Shown here: in pieces, positions 1 through 6,652 of the stretch
How the letters are laid out: every line of letters starts with the position of its first letter
How positions within the stretch are numbered: the first letter of the stretch is position 1
Assembly (NCBI GenBank): GCA_023390985.1
Contig: JAEWBU010000233.1
Span: 1-14,315, forward strand
Direction: 5' to 3'
Source: Pseudomonadota bacterium
Lineage (GTDB): Bacteria > Pseudomonadota > Gammaproteobacteria > Burkholderiales > Burkholderiaceae_C
Length of the DNA stretch: 14,315 bases
Notes under the pieces: generated by a model
The model's input: the letters and a program-made list of their open reading frames with translations, nothing else
Database searches by the model: none
What the model was told of the DNA's origin: nothing
Program-made: the position numbers and the translations under genes

Positions 1-211
1 GTGCCGGTGCCGGGGTGGGAGCGGGCGCTGGAGTCGGGGCCGGCGCCGGCGTCGGAGCGGGTGCCGGCGTTGGCGCTGGCGTGGGTGCGGGAGCCGGTGT
101 GGGAGCGGGTGTCGGAGCCGGCGTGGGAGCCGGTGTGGGAGCCGGTGCAGGTGCCGGCGCAGGTGCCGGTGCAGGTGCCGGCGCTGCACTCGGAGCGGCA
201 GTGGGAGCCGG
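1..211. repeat. Imperfect hexanucleotide-type repeat tract encoding Pro-Ala/Pro-Thr dipeptides
   Basis: The plus strand is built from variants of GCCGGT, GCGGGT and GGAGCC in steps of six bases. On the coding (minus) strand this reads as CCG/CCC/CCT alternating with GCA/GCT/GCG or ACG/ACA, that is Pro-Ala and Pro-Thr units. The tract continues past the left edge. Since the unit is a multiple of three, slippage would change linker length without breaking the frame. Confidence 0.85.
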
Positions 212-952
212 TACGACCTTGGGCGCCAGCATGAAGAACCCGCCGGTCCGGTCCGGCACGACCATCATCGCGGCGAGCGCGCCTGCATCGAGGACACCGA
301 CGCCGTTCATGGAGGTGCCATCGAATTCGCCGCAGCCCGCGCCCGAGAACCGGTTCGCCAGGTCGAACACGTTCTTGCCCGAAGGGCGAGGCGTGAAGCG
401 GCCGGCCTGCGTGCACCCGCCGCTGGTGAGGTTGAAGGTGCCGTCCGCGTTGATCGTGAGCGTGTTCGCGCCGAACTCGTACGTCCCGGCCAGCTGGGCG
501 AGGGAAGCCGGACGGTCGTAGCTCGTGTCGTAGGCCAGCAGGGCCCGCGTCGTGCCTTGCCCGCTCTGCAGCACGGCATCCATCGTGCTGCGCTCGGTGA
601 CGCCGCCGCTCACCGATGCGTCCTGGGTCAGCGGACTGCCGATCCGGAAGTCGCGGACGCTGCCGCTGATGCTGACGCCGTTGCCGGACAGCTGGCCCTG
701 GATCGCGCCGACGGGGACGCCCGCTTCCGAATACAGGCCCCAGACCTCGCCGTCTTCCAGGACGAGGATGGCCGCGTGCTGGTTGGCCGATGTCGGCCCG
801 GTCCAGAACCCTTGCGCCGTGTTGCGCTGCGCGACGGCCAGAGGGGCGCCGTTGGTCGCGCCGCCACTCGTTCCGCCTCCACCGCCGCCGCCGCAACCGG
901 CGAAGAGCAATGTCACGAAGAGGGGAATGAACCTCCGGGTCGCATACAGCAT
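1..952 (-). CDS. Putative lipoprotein with C-terminal Pro-Ala/Pro-Thr repeat tract (partial, runs off left edge)
   Basis: Reading the minus strand from the ATG at 952-950 gives an open frame of 317 codons to the window edge with no stop. The start MLYATRRFIPLFVTLLFAGC is a type II signal peptide: two Arg, a hydrophobic core, and a lipobox Cys at residue 20 (Phe at -3 is a slightly unusual lipobox). A run of seven Gly follows the Cys. Residues about 40-245 look beta-rich with two repeated Gly/Asp-type segments (one begins LAGTYEFGANTLTINADGTF) and two further Cys, C180 and C207, which could pair. From about residue 248 the protein becomes a Pro-Ala-Pro-Ala/Pro-Thr-Pro-Ala tract, a typical extended surface linker, so another domain probably lies beyond the edge. 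The ribosome binding site is weak (GAG about 10 nt upstream). No named family is recognised. Lipid anchoring in the outer membrane is inferred. Confidence 0.8.
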   Translation of the reverse strand, partial: MLYATRRFIPLFVTLLFAGCGGGGGGGTSGGATNGAPLAVAQRNTAQGFWTGPTSANQHAAILVLEDGEVWGLYSEAGVPVGAIQGQLSGNGVSISGSVRDFRIGSPLTQDASVSGGVTERSTMDAVLQSGQGTTRALLAYDTSYDRPASLAQLAGTYEFGANTLTINADGTFNLTSGGCTQAGRFTPRPSGKNVFDLANRFSGAGCGEFDGTSMNGVGVLDAGALAAMMVVPDRTGGFFMLAPKVVPAPTAAPSAAPAPAPAPAPAPAPAPTPAPTPAPTPAPTPAPAPTPAPTPAPAPTPAPAPTPAPAPTPAPA

Positions 953-1009
953 GACGGACTCTCGAGCACAGGGTATGTCACGGTATGCCAGAGCAGGAGC
1001 CGCGTGGTG

Positions 1010-1026
1010 AGCTGCTTACAGCAGCT
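1010..1026. other. 7-bp perfect inverted repeat (possible 3'-end hairpin)
   Basis: AGCTGCT (1010-1016), loop TAC, AGCAGCT (1020-1026). It lies 8 nt downstream of the stop of the minus-strand 87-aa gene and upstream of the lipoprotein gene. There is no T tract on the minus-strand side, so it is not a convincing intrinsic terminator; it could be an mRNA 3'-end structure. The rest of the 953-1034 gap holds a short direct repeat (GGTATG at 972-977 and 982-987) and no promoter I can defend. Confidence 0.35.
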
Positions 1027-1034
1027 TTCAACAT

Positions 1035-1298
1035 TCAAGATTTGCTCGTGTCCTTCGGCGGCGAGCCCATCCTGCCCTGCAGCACCGCGATGAGGTGCTG
1101 CTTCGCTTCGGCAAGCTGAGCCTTGTCGGTGTCGTGGACCTTGCGGAAGAACGCCACGCATTCCGGCGACTTCGCGGCTTCCGCATCCTTGATGTACTGG
1201 TCGTAGGCGATCAGCGCCTGGGCCTTGTTCTGGATCAGCGTGATCCAGTCGTAGGCGAGGTCGCTGAGCGGATGCGGATCAGCTGACTTTTCCTGCAT
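1035..1298 (-). CDS. Small conserved-looking hypothetical protein (87 aa, all-helical)
   Basis: The ATG at 1298-1296 is preceded on the minus strand by a good Shine-Dalgarno (AAGGA, about 8 nt upstream), and the frame closes with TGA at 1037-1035. The protein has no signal peptide or membrane segment. It appears to be two amphipathic helices: one around LAYDWITLIQNKAQALIAYD, and one from the SPECVAFFRKVHD segment through KAQLAEAKQHLIAVL. Composition is ordinary and soluble, with one Cys. It resembles short uncharacterised proteins of Comamonadaceae that I recall only as hypothetical, and I assign no function. It is divergent from the DUF445 gene, so the 116-nt gap 1299-1414 should carry divergent promoters, but no clear -35/-10 pair is visible there. 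Existence of the gene is well supported by the RBS and codon bias. Confidence 0.75.
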   Translation of the reverse strand: MQEKSADPHPLSDLAYDWITLIQNKAQALIAYDQYIKDAEAAKSPECVAFFRKVHDTDKAQLAEAKQHLIAVLQGRMGSPPKDTSKS

Positions 1299-1403
1299 GG
1301 GCGTTCCTTCACGAAAGCGGTGGATTGAAGGCCAGGATAGGGCAAAGCCATCGTGCGAGGTGGCTCAGCGGGCATCATCCGATGCGTCGTACATCACCGC
1401 ACC

Positions 1404-1410
1404 GGAAGGG
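1404..1410 (+). promoter_or_regulatory. Ribosome binding site selecting the GTG start of the DUF445 gene
   Basis: GGAAGGG ends 4 nt before the GTG at 1415-1417. The upstream in-frame candidates, ATG at 1382 and TTG at 1325, have no comparable purine-rich site, so 1415 is preferred. Confidence 0.55.
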
Positions 1411-1414
1411 CATC

Positions 1415-2689
1415 GTGGAGCACAAACGGCAGGAACTCGCGTACGCCAAGCGCACGGCCGGCTTGCTGCTGGCTCTGGCCGCATGCATCTTCGTGGCCAC
1501 CATGCTGGTCGCACCGAACCCGTGGGTGCTGGCCCTGCGCGCGATCGCCGAGGCGGCGATGGTGGGCGGGCTGGCGGACTGGTTCGCGGTGAACGCGCTG
1601 TTCCGGCGAATCCCCACCGGCATCCCCTTCATCACGGCGCACACCGACGTCATCCCGCGCAGCAAGGACCGCATCGCCGACAACCTCTCCGCCTTCATGA
1701 AGGAGAAGTTCCTGGCCCCGCACACGCTGGTCGGACTGATCCGCCGGCACGATCCTTCGCAATACGTCGCCGACTGGCTGACCGAGCCGGCCAATGCGCA
1801 GCGCCTCGGCACCTACCTGGCGCGCGCCACGGAGGGCGCACTCCACCTGGTCGAGGACGCCCGCATCGAACAGCTCATGCGCGAGGCCGCGCGCGAGGTG
1901 TTCAAGGGCGTGGACCTGACCGGCTCGCTGCGCGGCGTCCTCGATGCGCTGACCCGCGACGGCCGCCACGACGAGTTGCTGGAGCAGGCGCTGGACCGCG
2001 CGCTGCGGCTGATGGACCGCCCCGAGACACGCGCCTGGATGGCCACGCAGGTGATCGACTGGCTGAGCCAGGAGCATCCGCGCAAGCAGAAGATCCTGCC
2101 CCGGCAATGGATCGCGCAGAACGTGGCGACCGCCCTCGGCGACGCCGTGGCCGGCCGGCTGGAGAGCATCCGCGCCAATCCGGCGCACGAGTACCGGCAG
2201 CTGTTCGACCAGTGGGTGCGCGATTTCGTGCTGCGGCTGCAGTCCGACCCGGCGTTGCAGGCGCGCGGCGAGGACATCAAGCAGTACCTGCTGAGCGACG
2301 AAACCTTCGGCAGCTACGTCGGCGGCCTGTGGGGCTCGCTCAAGGCCTGGCTGGCCCGGGACCTGCGCGATCCGCAGTCGGTGTTCCACCAGAGCGTCGC
2401 CGCCGGCGGCACCTGGCTCGGCGAGCAACTCACGCGCGACCCGCAGCTGCGCCAGGCGCTGCGCTCGCAGCTGGAAGACGCCGCCACCCGGCTCGCGCCG
2501 GAGTTCGCCGACTTCCTGGCCCGCCATGTGCGCGACACGGTGCGCGCGTGGGATGGCCGCGAGATGGCCGACCAGATCGAGCTGAACATCGGCAAGGACC
2601 TGCAGGCCATCCGCGTCAACGGCACGATCGTGGGCGGGGTGATCGGCCTCGTGCTGCACCTGCTCACCTACCTGGGGGGAGGTGCCTGA
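1415..2689 (+). CDS. DUF445 family inner-membrane protein (YjiN-like)
   Basis: This 424-residue protein belongs to the DUF445/YjiN family, whose function is unknown. The N-terminal part has a basic stretch (EHKRQELAYAKR) followed by a hydrophobic segment (GLLLALAACIFVATMLVA), then the family signature AIAEAAMVGGLADWFAVNALFRR. A second motif, IPRSKDRIADNLSAFM, is also typical. The long middle is helical, charged and soluble. The extreme C-terminus (NGTIVGGVIGLVLHLLTYLG) is a second membrane segment, giving the usual hairpin-like topology with a large non-membrane domain. Length is normal for the family. I chose GTG 1415 because of its RBS; the frame is open back to 1325, so a start at ATG 1382 (435 aa) remains possible. 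Only 2 nt separate its stop from the MFS gene, so the two are probably co-transcribed. Confidence 0.88.
   Translation: MEHKRQELAYAKRTAGLLLALAACIFVATMLVAPNPWVLALRAIAEAAMVGGLADWFAVNALFRRIPTGIPFITAHTDVIPRSKDRIADNLSAFMKEKFLAPHTLVGLIRRHDPSQYVADWLTEPANAQRLGTYLARATEGALHLVEDARIEQLMREAAREVFKGVDLTGSLRGVLDALTRDGRHDELLEQALDRALRLMDRPETRAWMATQVIDWLSQEHPRKQKILPRQWIAQNVATALGDAVAGRLESIRANPAHEYRQLFDQWVRDFVLRLQSDPALQARGEDIKQYLLSDETFGSYVGGLWGSLKAWLARDLRDPQSVFHQSVAAGGTWLGEQLTRDPQLRQALRSQLEDAATRLAPEFADFLARHVRDTVRAWDGREMADQIELNIGKDLQAIRVNGTIVGGVIGLVLHLLTYLGGGA
2675..2682 (+). promoter_or_regulatory. Ribosome binding site for the MFS gene, inside the end of the DUF445 gene
   Basis: GGGGGAGG lies 9 nt before the GTG at 2692 and within the last codons of the upstream gene. 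It fixes the start of the MFS protein, whose frame otherwise stays open far upstream. Confidence 0.65.
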
Positions 2690-2691
2690 GG

Positions 2692-3843
2692 GTGTCCGCC
2701 CGGCCCCATGCGTTGCGGTCGTTCATCCTGCTCTACGCGCTGCTGTACGCGGCCTTCGGCGTGGCGTCGCCGTTCTGGCCGCGTTTCTTCGAAGCGCGGG
2801 GGATGTCGCCGGAACAGATCGGTCTCCTGCTGGGGTTGGGCACGATCGTCCGCCTGGGCGCCGGACCGGTTGCGGGGCGAGTCGCCGATCGCTTGCAGCG
2901 GTTGCGGCAGGTCCTCGCTGCGTCGGCCGCGTTCGCGGCGTGCCTGGCCTTCGGGCTTCCGTGGCTCAGTGGTTTCTGGATCCTCCTGGTCGCGCGGCTC
3001 TGCCATGAAGCCGCGCTGACACCGACCACCTCGCTGGCCGACGCCCTGGCGCTGGGCGCCTCGAAATCGCGCGCCGCGGGCTTCGAGTACGGCTGGGTAA
3101 GAGGTTCGGCATCGCTGGCCTTCGTGGTGGGAACTCTGGTCGCCGGGCAGGTGATAGGGTGGACGGCGCTCACCTCGATCGCCTGGATGCAGGGGGGCCT
3201 GCTCGTGGCCGCGGCGGCAAGCACCGTGCTGTTGCCGACGCCCGGTGACAGGAACAGTGTCACCGCCGAACCGTCATCCTTCGGCGCCTTCAAGGAACTC
3301 ATGGCGATCGTCCAGTTCCGCCGCATGGTGCTGATCGCGGCGCTGGTCTTCGGCAGCCATGCCATGCATGACGCCTTCGCGGTCATCCGATGGAATGCGT
3401 CCGGCATCGGTCCGGCCACGATCAGCGTCCTGTGGTCGGAAGCGGTCGTGGCCGAGGTGATCGTCTTCTTCCTGATCGGTCCTCGCCTGGTCGATGCGCT
3501 GGGACCGCGCGGTGCCGCCGCGATCGCGGCCGGGGCGGCGATCGTGCGATGGATCGTGATGGCGACCTCGGCCGACCCCTGGGCGCTCGCGGTCGTGCAG
3601 CCGCTGCATGGGTTGACGTTCGCGCTGCTGCATCTCGCCTGCATGCGTGTCCTGGGCGCCGTCGTGCCCCCGCATCTCGCCGCCACGGGGCAGGCGGTCT
3701 ACGCGCTCGCGCCGGGACTCCTCACGGCGCTCCTGACCCTGTCGTCCGGCGTGCTGTACGCGCGGCTGGGGGCCGGCGGCTTCCTGCTGATGGCGGTGTT
3801 GTCCGCTCTCGCCCTGCCGCTGTGCCTCAGACGCAGCGGATGA
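2692..3843 (+). CDS. MFS transporter, phenylpropionate-permease (PPP/HcaT-like) type
   Basis: The 383-aa protein is hydrophobic throughout, with about 10-12 membrane segments. It starts SARPHALRSFILLYALLY after a GTG with a strong upstream RBS. Features match the MFS_1-like/PPP family: an N-terminal AAFGVASPFWPRFFEARGMS segment, then IGLLLGLGTIVRLGAGPVAG followed by the RVADR loop after TM2. The second half opens with a short His-containing helix (LVFGSHAMHDAFAVIRWNAS) followed by ISVLWSEAVVAEVIVFFL, and later has PLHGLTFALLHLACMRVLG; both are landmarks of this family. Members include the E. coli HcaT 3-phenylpropionate permease, but most are uncharacterised, so the substrate cannot be named. 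The protein is inner-membrane. It is translationally coupled to the DUF445 gene (2-nt gap). The C-terminus ends LPLCLRRSG, and the next gene follows after 28 nt. Confidence 0.85.
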   Translation: MSARPHALRSFILLYALLYAAFGVASPFWPRFFEARGMSPEQIGLLLGLGTIVRLGAGPVAGRVADRLQRLRQVLAASAAFAACLAFGLPWLSGFWILLVARLCHEAALTPTTSLADALALGASKSRAAGFEYGWVRGSASLAFVVGTLVAGQVIGWTALTSIAWMQGGLLVAAAASTVLLPTPGDRNSVTAEPSSFGAFKELMAIVQFRRMVLIAALVFGSHAMHDAFAVIRWNASGIGPATISVLWSEAVVAEVIVFFLIGPRLVDALGPRGAAAIAAGAAIVRWIVMATSADPWALAVVQPLHGLTFALLHLACMRVLGAVVPPHLAATGQAVYALAPGLLTALLTLSSGVLYARLGAGGFLLMAVLSALALPLCLRRSG

Positions 3844-3871
3844 CTTGACGGCCTTCAGGGCCGGCACCAGC

Positions 3872-4300
3872 ATGCTCCGGATGCGAATCCCGGTCCTGCA
3901 ACGCCGCCGCTTCCTCGCGCTGTCCGCCGTGCTCGCCGCACCCCGCAGTCGCGCGGACACCGCGACGGACCGTCGTCGCTGGTACGAGGCGGCCGAGGCC
4001 ATGCGCCGGCTGGCCGTGAGCCGGGGCGACCAGCCGTATGGCGCGGTGGTCGTGCAGGGCGGGCGCATCGTCGGCGAGGGCCCCAGCCGCGTGATCCAGC
4101 GCAAGGACCCCGACGCGCATGCCGAGCGCGAGGCCATCCGCGATGCCCGCGAGCGTTTCGGTGCGCAGGTGCTTGTGGGCGCGGTGCTCTATTCGACCTC
4201 GCGGCCTTGTGCCTTGTGCCAGGCGGTCGCCGCCGAGTCGGGCATCGCCCGGATGATCCATGGGCCGCACCTGCAGGATGCCGGCGCGCCCGTCCGCTGA
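3872..4300 (+). CDS. Nucleoside/cytidine deaminase-fold protein with a Tat-like export signal
   Basis: With the ATG at 3872 this is 142 aa. The N-terminus (VLQRRRFLALSAVLAAPRSRA) has a twin-arginine-like RRRFL motif, a short hydrophobic stretch and a plausible cleavage site after SRA (about residue 28), so export to the periplasm is likely. The rest is a compact CDA-fold deaminase: PYGAVVVQGGRIVGEG (about 55-70), then the zinc/proton-shuttle motif HAE (H83, E85) and PCALC (C113, C116) inside TSRPCALCQAVAAESG. All zinc ligands and the catalytic Glu are present, so it should be active as a hydrolytic deaminase of a base or nucleoside; the exact substrate is unknown. The family is usually cytosolic, so the signal is unusual. 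Alternative starts are ATG 3881 (removes three residues, keeps the signal) and an unlikely TTG 3845. No strong RBS is visible. Confidence 0.8.
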   Translation: MLRMRIPVLQRRRFLALSAVLAAPRSRADTATDRRRWYEAAEAMRRLAVSRGDQPYGAVVVQGGRIVGEGPSRVIQRKDPDAHAEREAIRDARERFGAQVLVGAVLYSTSRPCALCQAVAAESGIARMIHGPHLQDAGAPVR

Positions 4301-4303
4301 ACG

Positions 4304-4696
4304 ATGAGGCTCGATCCATTCGAGGAGGTCGATGGCAGGCCGTTCACGCTGACACGTGAGCAGCTGCTGCGCGAGCGCGGTGAACCCTGGCGCGCGGTGC
4401 GCAACGGCGTGGGCCTCAACGAGATGGACTACGGCGACGTGGTCTACCGCTTCCAGGACTGCGGGCGGCTGGAGGAGGTCACGGTGCAGGCCGAGGTGGT
4501 GCACATCGGCAAGATCGCCGTGCCATTCGCGACGCTCGCCGCCTTCGTTCGCGCGCACGACCCCGGGACGTTCGACCGCGCGGGCTTCGTGATCAGCCCG
4601 CGGTTCGGATTGGCCTTCGATCCTTCGGAGCCGTCGTGGGTGACCGCGCTCGCGCGGCACTGTTTGCCGGAGTGGAGGCGACTGGGTGAAGGTTGA
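4304..4696 (+). CDS. Hypothetical protein, 130 aa
   Basis: The ATG at 4304 lies 3 nt after the deaminase stop, with no clear RBS, which suggests translational coupling. The protein is soluble and acidic with no signal peptide. It begins RLDPFEEVDGRPFTLTREQL and then has RERGEPWRAVRN; the DPFxxVxxxPFxLTRxQxxxxxGxP pattern resembles small uncharacterised proteobacterial proteins. The core has GLNEMDYGDVVYRFQDCGRL, then an alternating hydrophobic strand region (VTVQAEVVHIGKIAVPFATL), and ends with RFGLAFDPSEPSWVTALARH. The pattern suggests an alpha/beta fold with a conserved C-terminal aromatic/Asp-Pro segment. I recall similar hypothetical proteins in Burkholderiales but no function. Its tight pairing with the exported deaminase may or may not be functional. 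Confidence 0.75.
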   Translation: MRLDPFEEVDGRPFTLTREQLLRERGEPWRAVRNGVGLNEMDYGDVVYRFQDCGRLEEVTVQAEVVHIGKIAVPFATLAAFVRAHDPGTFDRAGFVISPRFGLAFDPSEPSWVTALARHCLPEWRRLGEG

Positions 4697-4736
4697 AGGG
4701 CGGCACAATGCCAGTCGCCAACTGCCATGAGATCCG

Positions 4737-5453
4737 ATGCCGCCTGCCCGAAAGCCCCGCCCCGAGAGTGAGTCCTCGGCCGAAAGCGCGGGGTCCGGCC
4801 TGAGTCTCCCCGAGGAGGCGTACCAGGCCATCCGCGCCAACATCCTCGACAACCAGTGGTCCCCGGGTTTCCAGGCGACGGAAATGGAAGTGGCGAACCG
4901 GCTCAACATGAGCCGCACGCCGGTCCACGAGGCGCTCATGCGCCTGCAGCAGGAGGGGCTCGTCGTCGTCATCCCGCGGCACGGCATGCGCGTGCTTCCC
5001 GTGGCGCCTTCGGACATGAAGGAAATCTACGAAGTCCTGCGATCCCTGGAAGCGACGGCGGCGGAACTGGCCGCGGCCCGGAAGCTGAGCGCCGCCGAGC
5101 TGCGGCCGCTGGAGGAAGCTTCCGAAGCCATGGACGCCGCACTCAAGGCGGACGACCTGGATGCCTGGGCGAAGGCGGACGAAGCGTTCCACGCCCATCT
5201 CCTGGACCTCTCGGGCAATCGCATCCTCAAGCAGATGGTCCTCAACACCTGGGACCGCGCCCATCGCGCGCGCATGGTGACGCTGCGGCTGCGTCCCAAG
5301 CCGATGAACTCGACGCGCGAACACCGCGCGCTGGTCAAGGCGATCAAGCAGGGCGACGCGGTCGCCGCCGGGGAACTGCAGCGCGCCCATCGCGAGCGGG
5401 CCGGCGCCGAACTGGTCCAGCTCCTTCAACGGCTCGGCCTGAACACCCTTTGA
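4737..5453 (+). CDS. GntR family transcriptional regulator, FadR/FCD subfamily
   Basis: This 238-aa regulator has a disordered, charged N-terminal tail (1-23), a winged helix-turn-helix (about 25-88; VANRLNMSRTPVHEALMRLQ is the recognition region and EGLVVVIPRHGMRV the wing), and a C-terminal all-helical FCD ligand domain (about 95-228). The FCD domain carries the three conserved metal/ligand His positions, in AFHAHLLDLSGN, TREHRALVKAI and RAHRER. FCD regulators usually bind an organic or sugar acid, often with a metal, and control the adjacent catabolic genes. The eight-gene operon follows after 77 nt, and a 28-bp palindrome sits just before its first gene, so it is the expected regulator of that operon. 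The RBS upstream of ATG 4737 is weak. A possible half-site (ACAATGC, 4715-4721) near its own start hints at autoregulation. Confidence 0.9.
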   Translation: MPPARKPRPESESSAESAGSGLSLPEEAYQAIRANILDNQWSPGFQATEMEVANRLNMSRTPVHEALMRLQQEGLVVVIPRHGMRVLPVAPSDMKEIYEVLRSLEATAAELAAARKLSAAELRPLEEASEAMDAALKADDLDAWAKADEAFHAHLLDLSGNRILKQMVLNTWDRAHRARMVTLRLRPKPMNSTREHRALVKAIKQGDAVAAGELQRAHRERAGAELVQLLQRLGLNTL

Positions 5454-5468
5454 TTAAGGGTTAACCCT
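5446..5468. other. Two overlapping dyads after the regulator stop codon
   Basis: CCCTT (5446-5450) and AAGGG (5456-5460) flank TGATT, forming a small hairpin that contains the GntR stop codon. Overlapping it, AGGGTTAACCCT (5457-5468) is a perfect 12-bp palindrome without a loop. The two structures exclude each other in RNA. There is no T tract, so this is not a canonical terminator; the loopless palindrome looks more like a protein-binding site. Confidence 0.35.
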
Positions 5469-5489
5469 AGGGCTTCGCGCGGGTTGGTG

Positions 5490-5517
5490 AATGCGACAAT
5501 GTATGCATTGTTGCATT
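5490..5517. promoter_or_regulatory. 28-bp near-perfect palindrome, probable GntR operator of the catabolic operon
   Basis: Left arm AATGCgACAATG (5490-5501), four-base centre TATG, right arm CATTGTtGCATT (5506-5517). Eleven of twelve arm positions are complementary, with one mismatch (lower case). The inner ATGTATGCAT core resembles the TGTATACA-type sites bound by FCD GntR regulators. It ends 13 nt before the ATG of the first operon gene, where a bound repressor would block transcription start or early elongation. A convincing -35/-10 pair is not visible; GACAAT (5495-5500), inside the left arm, is a possible -10 without a good -35. Confidence 0.6.
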
Positions 5518-5530
5518 ACCTAGTTCGCGC

Positions 5531-6652
5531 ATGACCTCGCCCCGCACCCCCCAGTCCCTCGACATCGCCGTCCTTCCCGGGGACGGCATCGGCCGCGAGG
5601 TCATGGCCGCCTGCCTGGAGCTCCTGGAGGCCGTCCAGAAGACCCTCGGCGCCATGCCCCGGCTGCGCTGCACGACCTGGCAGGCCGGCGCGCAGTTCTA
5701 TGCCGAGAGCGGGGATGCCCTGCCGGAGAAGACGCTCGACGCGTGCCGGCGCGCGGACGCCATCCTGTTCGGCGCCATGGGCTGGCCCGACATCCGCTAC
5801 CCCGACGGCACCGAGATCATTCCGCAGCTGGACCTGCGCATGGCGCTGGGCCTGTACGCCGGCGTGCGCCCGATCCGCTGGTTCCCGGGACTGCCCAAGG
5901 TGCTCTCCGACGAGCGTGCCGAGAAGATCGACTTCGTGCTGGTGCGCGAGCAGACCGAGGGACTGTTCTACGCGCGCGGCCGCGGCAAGGTCGAGAACGA
6001 CGAGGCCTACGACACGATGCAGATCACCCGGGCCGGAACGGACCGGGCCAGCGAGTTCGCCTTCCAGCTGGCGCGGCGGCGCAAGTCGCAGGGCAAGGGC
6101 TCGCGCGTCACCTGCGTGGACAAGGCGAACGTGTTCACCTCGATGGCGTTCTTCCGCCAGGTGTTCGACGATGTCGCGCGGCGCCATCCCGGCATCGCCA
6201 GGGACCACGCCTACGTCGACGCGATGGCGCTGACCATGGTGAAGAAGCCCTGGACGCTGGACGTGATGGTGACCGAGAACATGTTCGGCGACATCCTGTC
6301 GGACCTGGCCGCCGGCCTGATCGGCGGCATGGGCATGGCCCCGTCCGGCGACATCGGCGACAAGCACGGCCTGTTCCAGCCGGCGCACGGCACCGCACCG
6401 GACATTGCGGGGCAGGGCAAGGCCAACCCCGGCGCCATGTTCCTCTCGGCGGCCATGATGCTGGACTGGCTGGCGCAGCGGCATGACGAGCCGCGCCTGC
6501 ACACGGGCGCGCGCCGGATCGAGGAGGCGGTGGAAATCGCCCGGTCTTCCGGGACGGCCGTGCCGATGGAATACGGTGGATCGGCCGGGACGGCCGACAT
6601 GACGCGGGCGGTCATCGCCGCGCTGCCCGAAGCCCTGCGCCGGGTGTCGTGA
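5531..6652 (+). CDS. Isocitrate/isopropylmalate dehydrogenase family protein (LeuB/tartrate dehydrogenase-like)
   Basis: A 373-aa NAD(P)-dependent beta-decarboxylating-type dehydrogenase. Motifs: VLPGDGIGREV (14-24), LDLRMALGLYAGVRPIRWFP (substrate arginines), REQTEGLF (139-146), VDKANVF with catalytic K198, the metal Asp residues D230 (DAMALTMV) and D254/D258 in ENMFGDILSDLAAG, and the cofactor loop HGTAPDIAGQGKANP. Such enzymes oxidise a 2-hydroxy acid with a 3-carboxylate and usually decarboxylate. F146 stands where the family normally has a catalytic Tyr (REXTxGxY), with Y147 next to it, so this is not an ordinary LeuB. As first gene of an operon with a tetronate kinase, a four-carbon acid or its phosphate (tartrate, threonate, erythronate) is a more likely substrate than isopropylmalate. 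Its stop overlaps the next start (TGATG). The RBS before ATG 5531 is weak. Confidence 0.85.
   Translation: MTSPRTPQSLDIAVLPGDGIGREVMAACLELLEAVQKTLGAMPRLRCTTWQAGAQFYAESGDALPEKTLDACRRADAILFGAMGWPDIRYPDGTEIIPQLDLRMALGLYAGVRPIRWFPGLPKVLSDERAEKIDFVLVREQTEGLFYARGRGKVENDEAYDTMQITRAGTDRASEFAFQLARRRKSQGKGSRVTCVDKANVFTSMAFFRQVFDDVARRHPGIARDHAYVDAMALTMVKKPWTLDVMVTENMFGDILSDLAAGLIGGMGMAPSGDIGDKHGLFQPAHGTAPDIAGQGKANPGAMFLSAAMMLDWLAQRHDEPRLHTGARRIEEAVEIARSSGTAVPMEYGGSAGTADMTRAVIAALPEALRRVS

Noticed and set aside
15..521. Plus-strand Gly-Ala-Val repeat ORFs at the left end
   Set aside because: They are the antisense reading of the Pro-Ala/Pro-Thr repeat in the minus-strand lipoprotein, whose signal peptide and lipobox establish the coding strand.
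1010..1026. Intrinsic terminator for the 87-aa gene
   Set aside because: The stem is real but no T tract follows on the minus strand, so it is recorded only as an inverted repeat.
1394..2659. 421-aa minus-strand ORF opposite DUF445
   Set aside because: Antisense shadow: no family features, while the plus strand carries the DUF445 signature.
1297..2691. A plus-strand frame open for about 1.4 kb before the MFS gene, giving an apparent 848-aa protein
   Set aside because: It is the out-of-frame shadow of the DUF445 gene. The MFS family start, the GTG at 2692 and the RBS at 2675-2682 place the real start after it.
3827..5017. 396-aa minus-strand ORF across the deaminase, hypothetical and regulator genes
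   Set aside because: It spans three plausible plus-strand genes, including clear deaminase and GntR motifs, and has no domain of its own.
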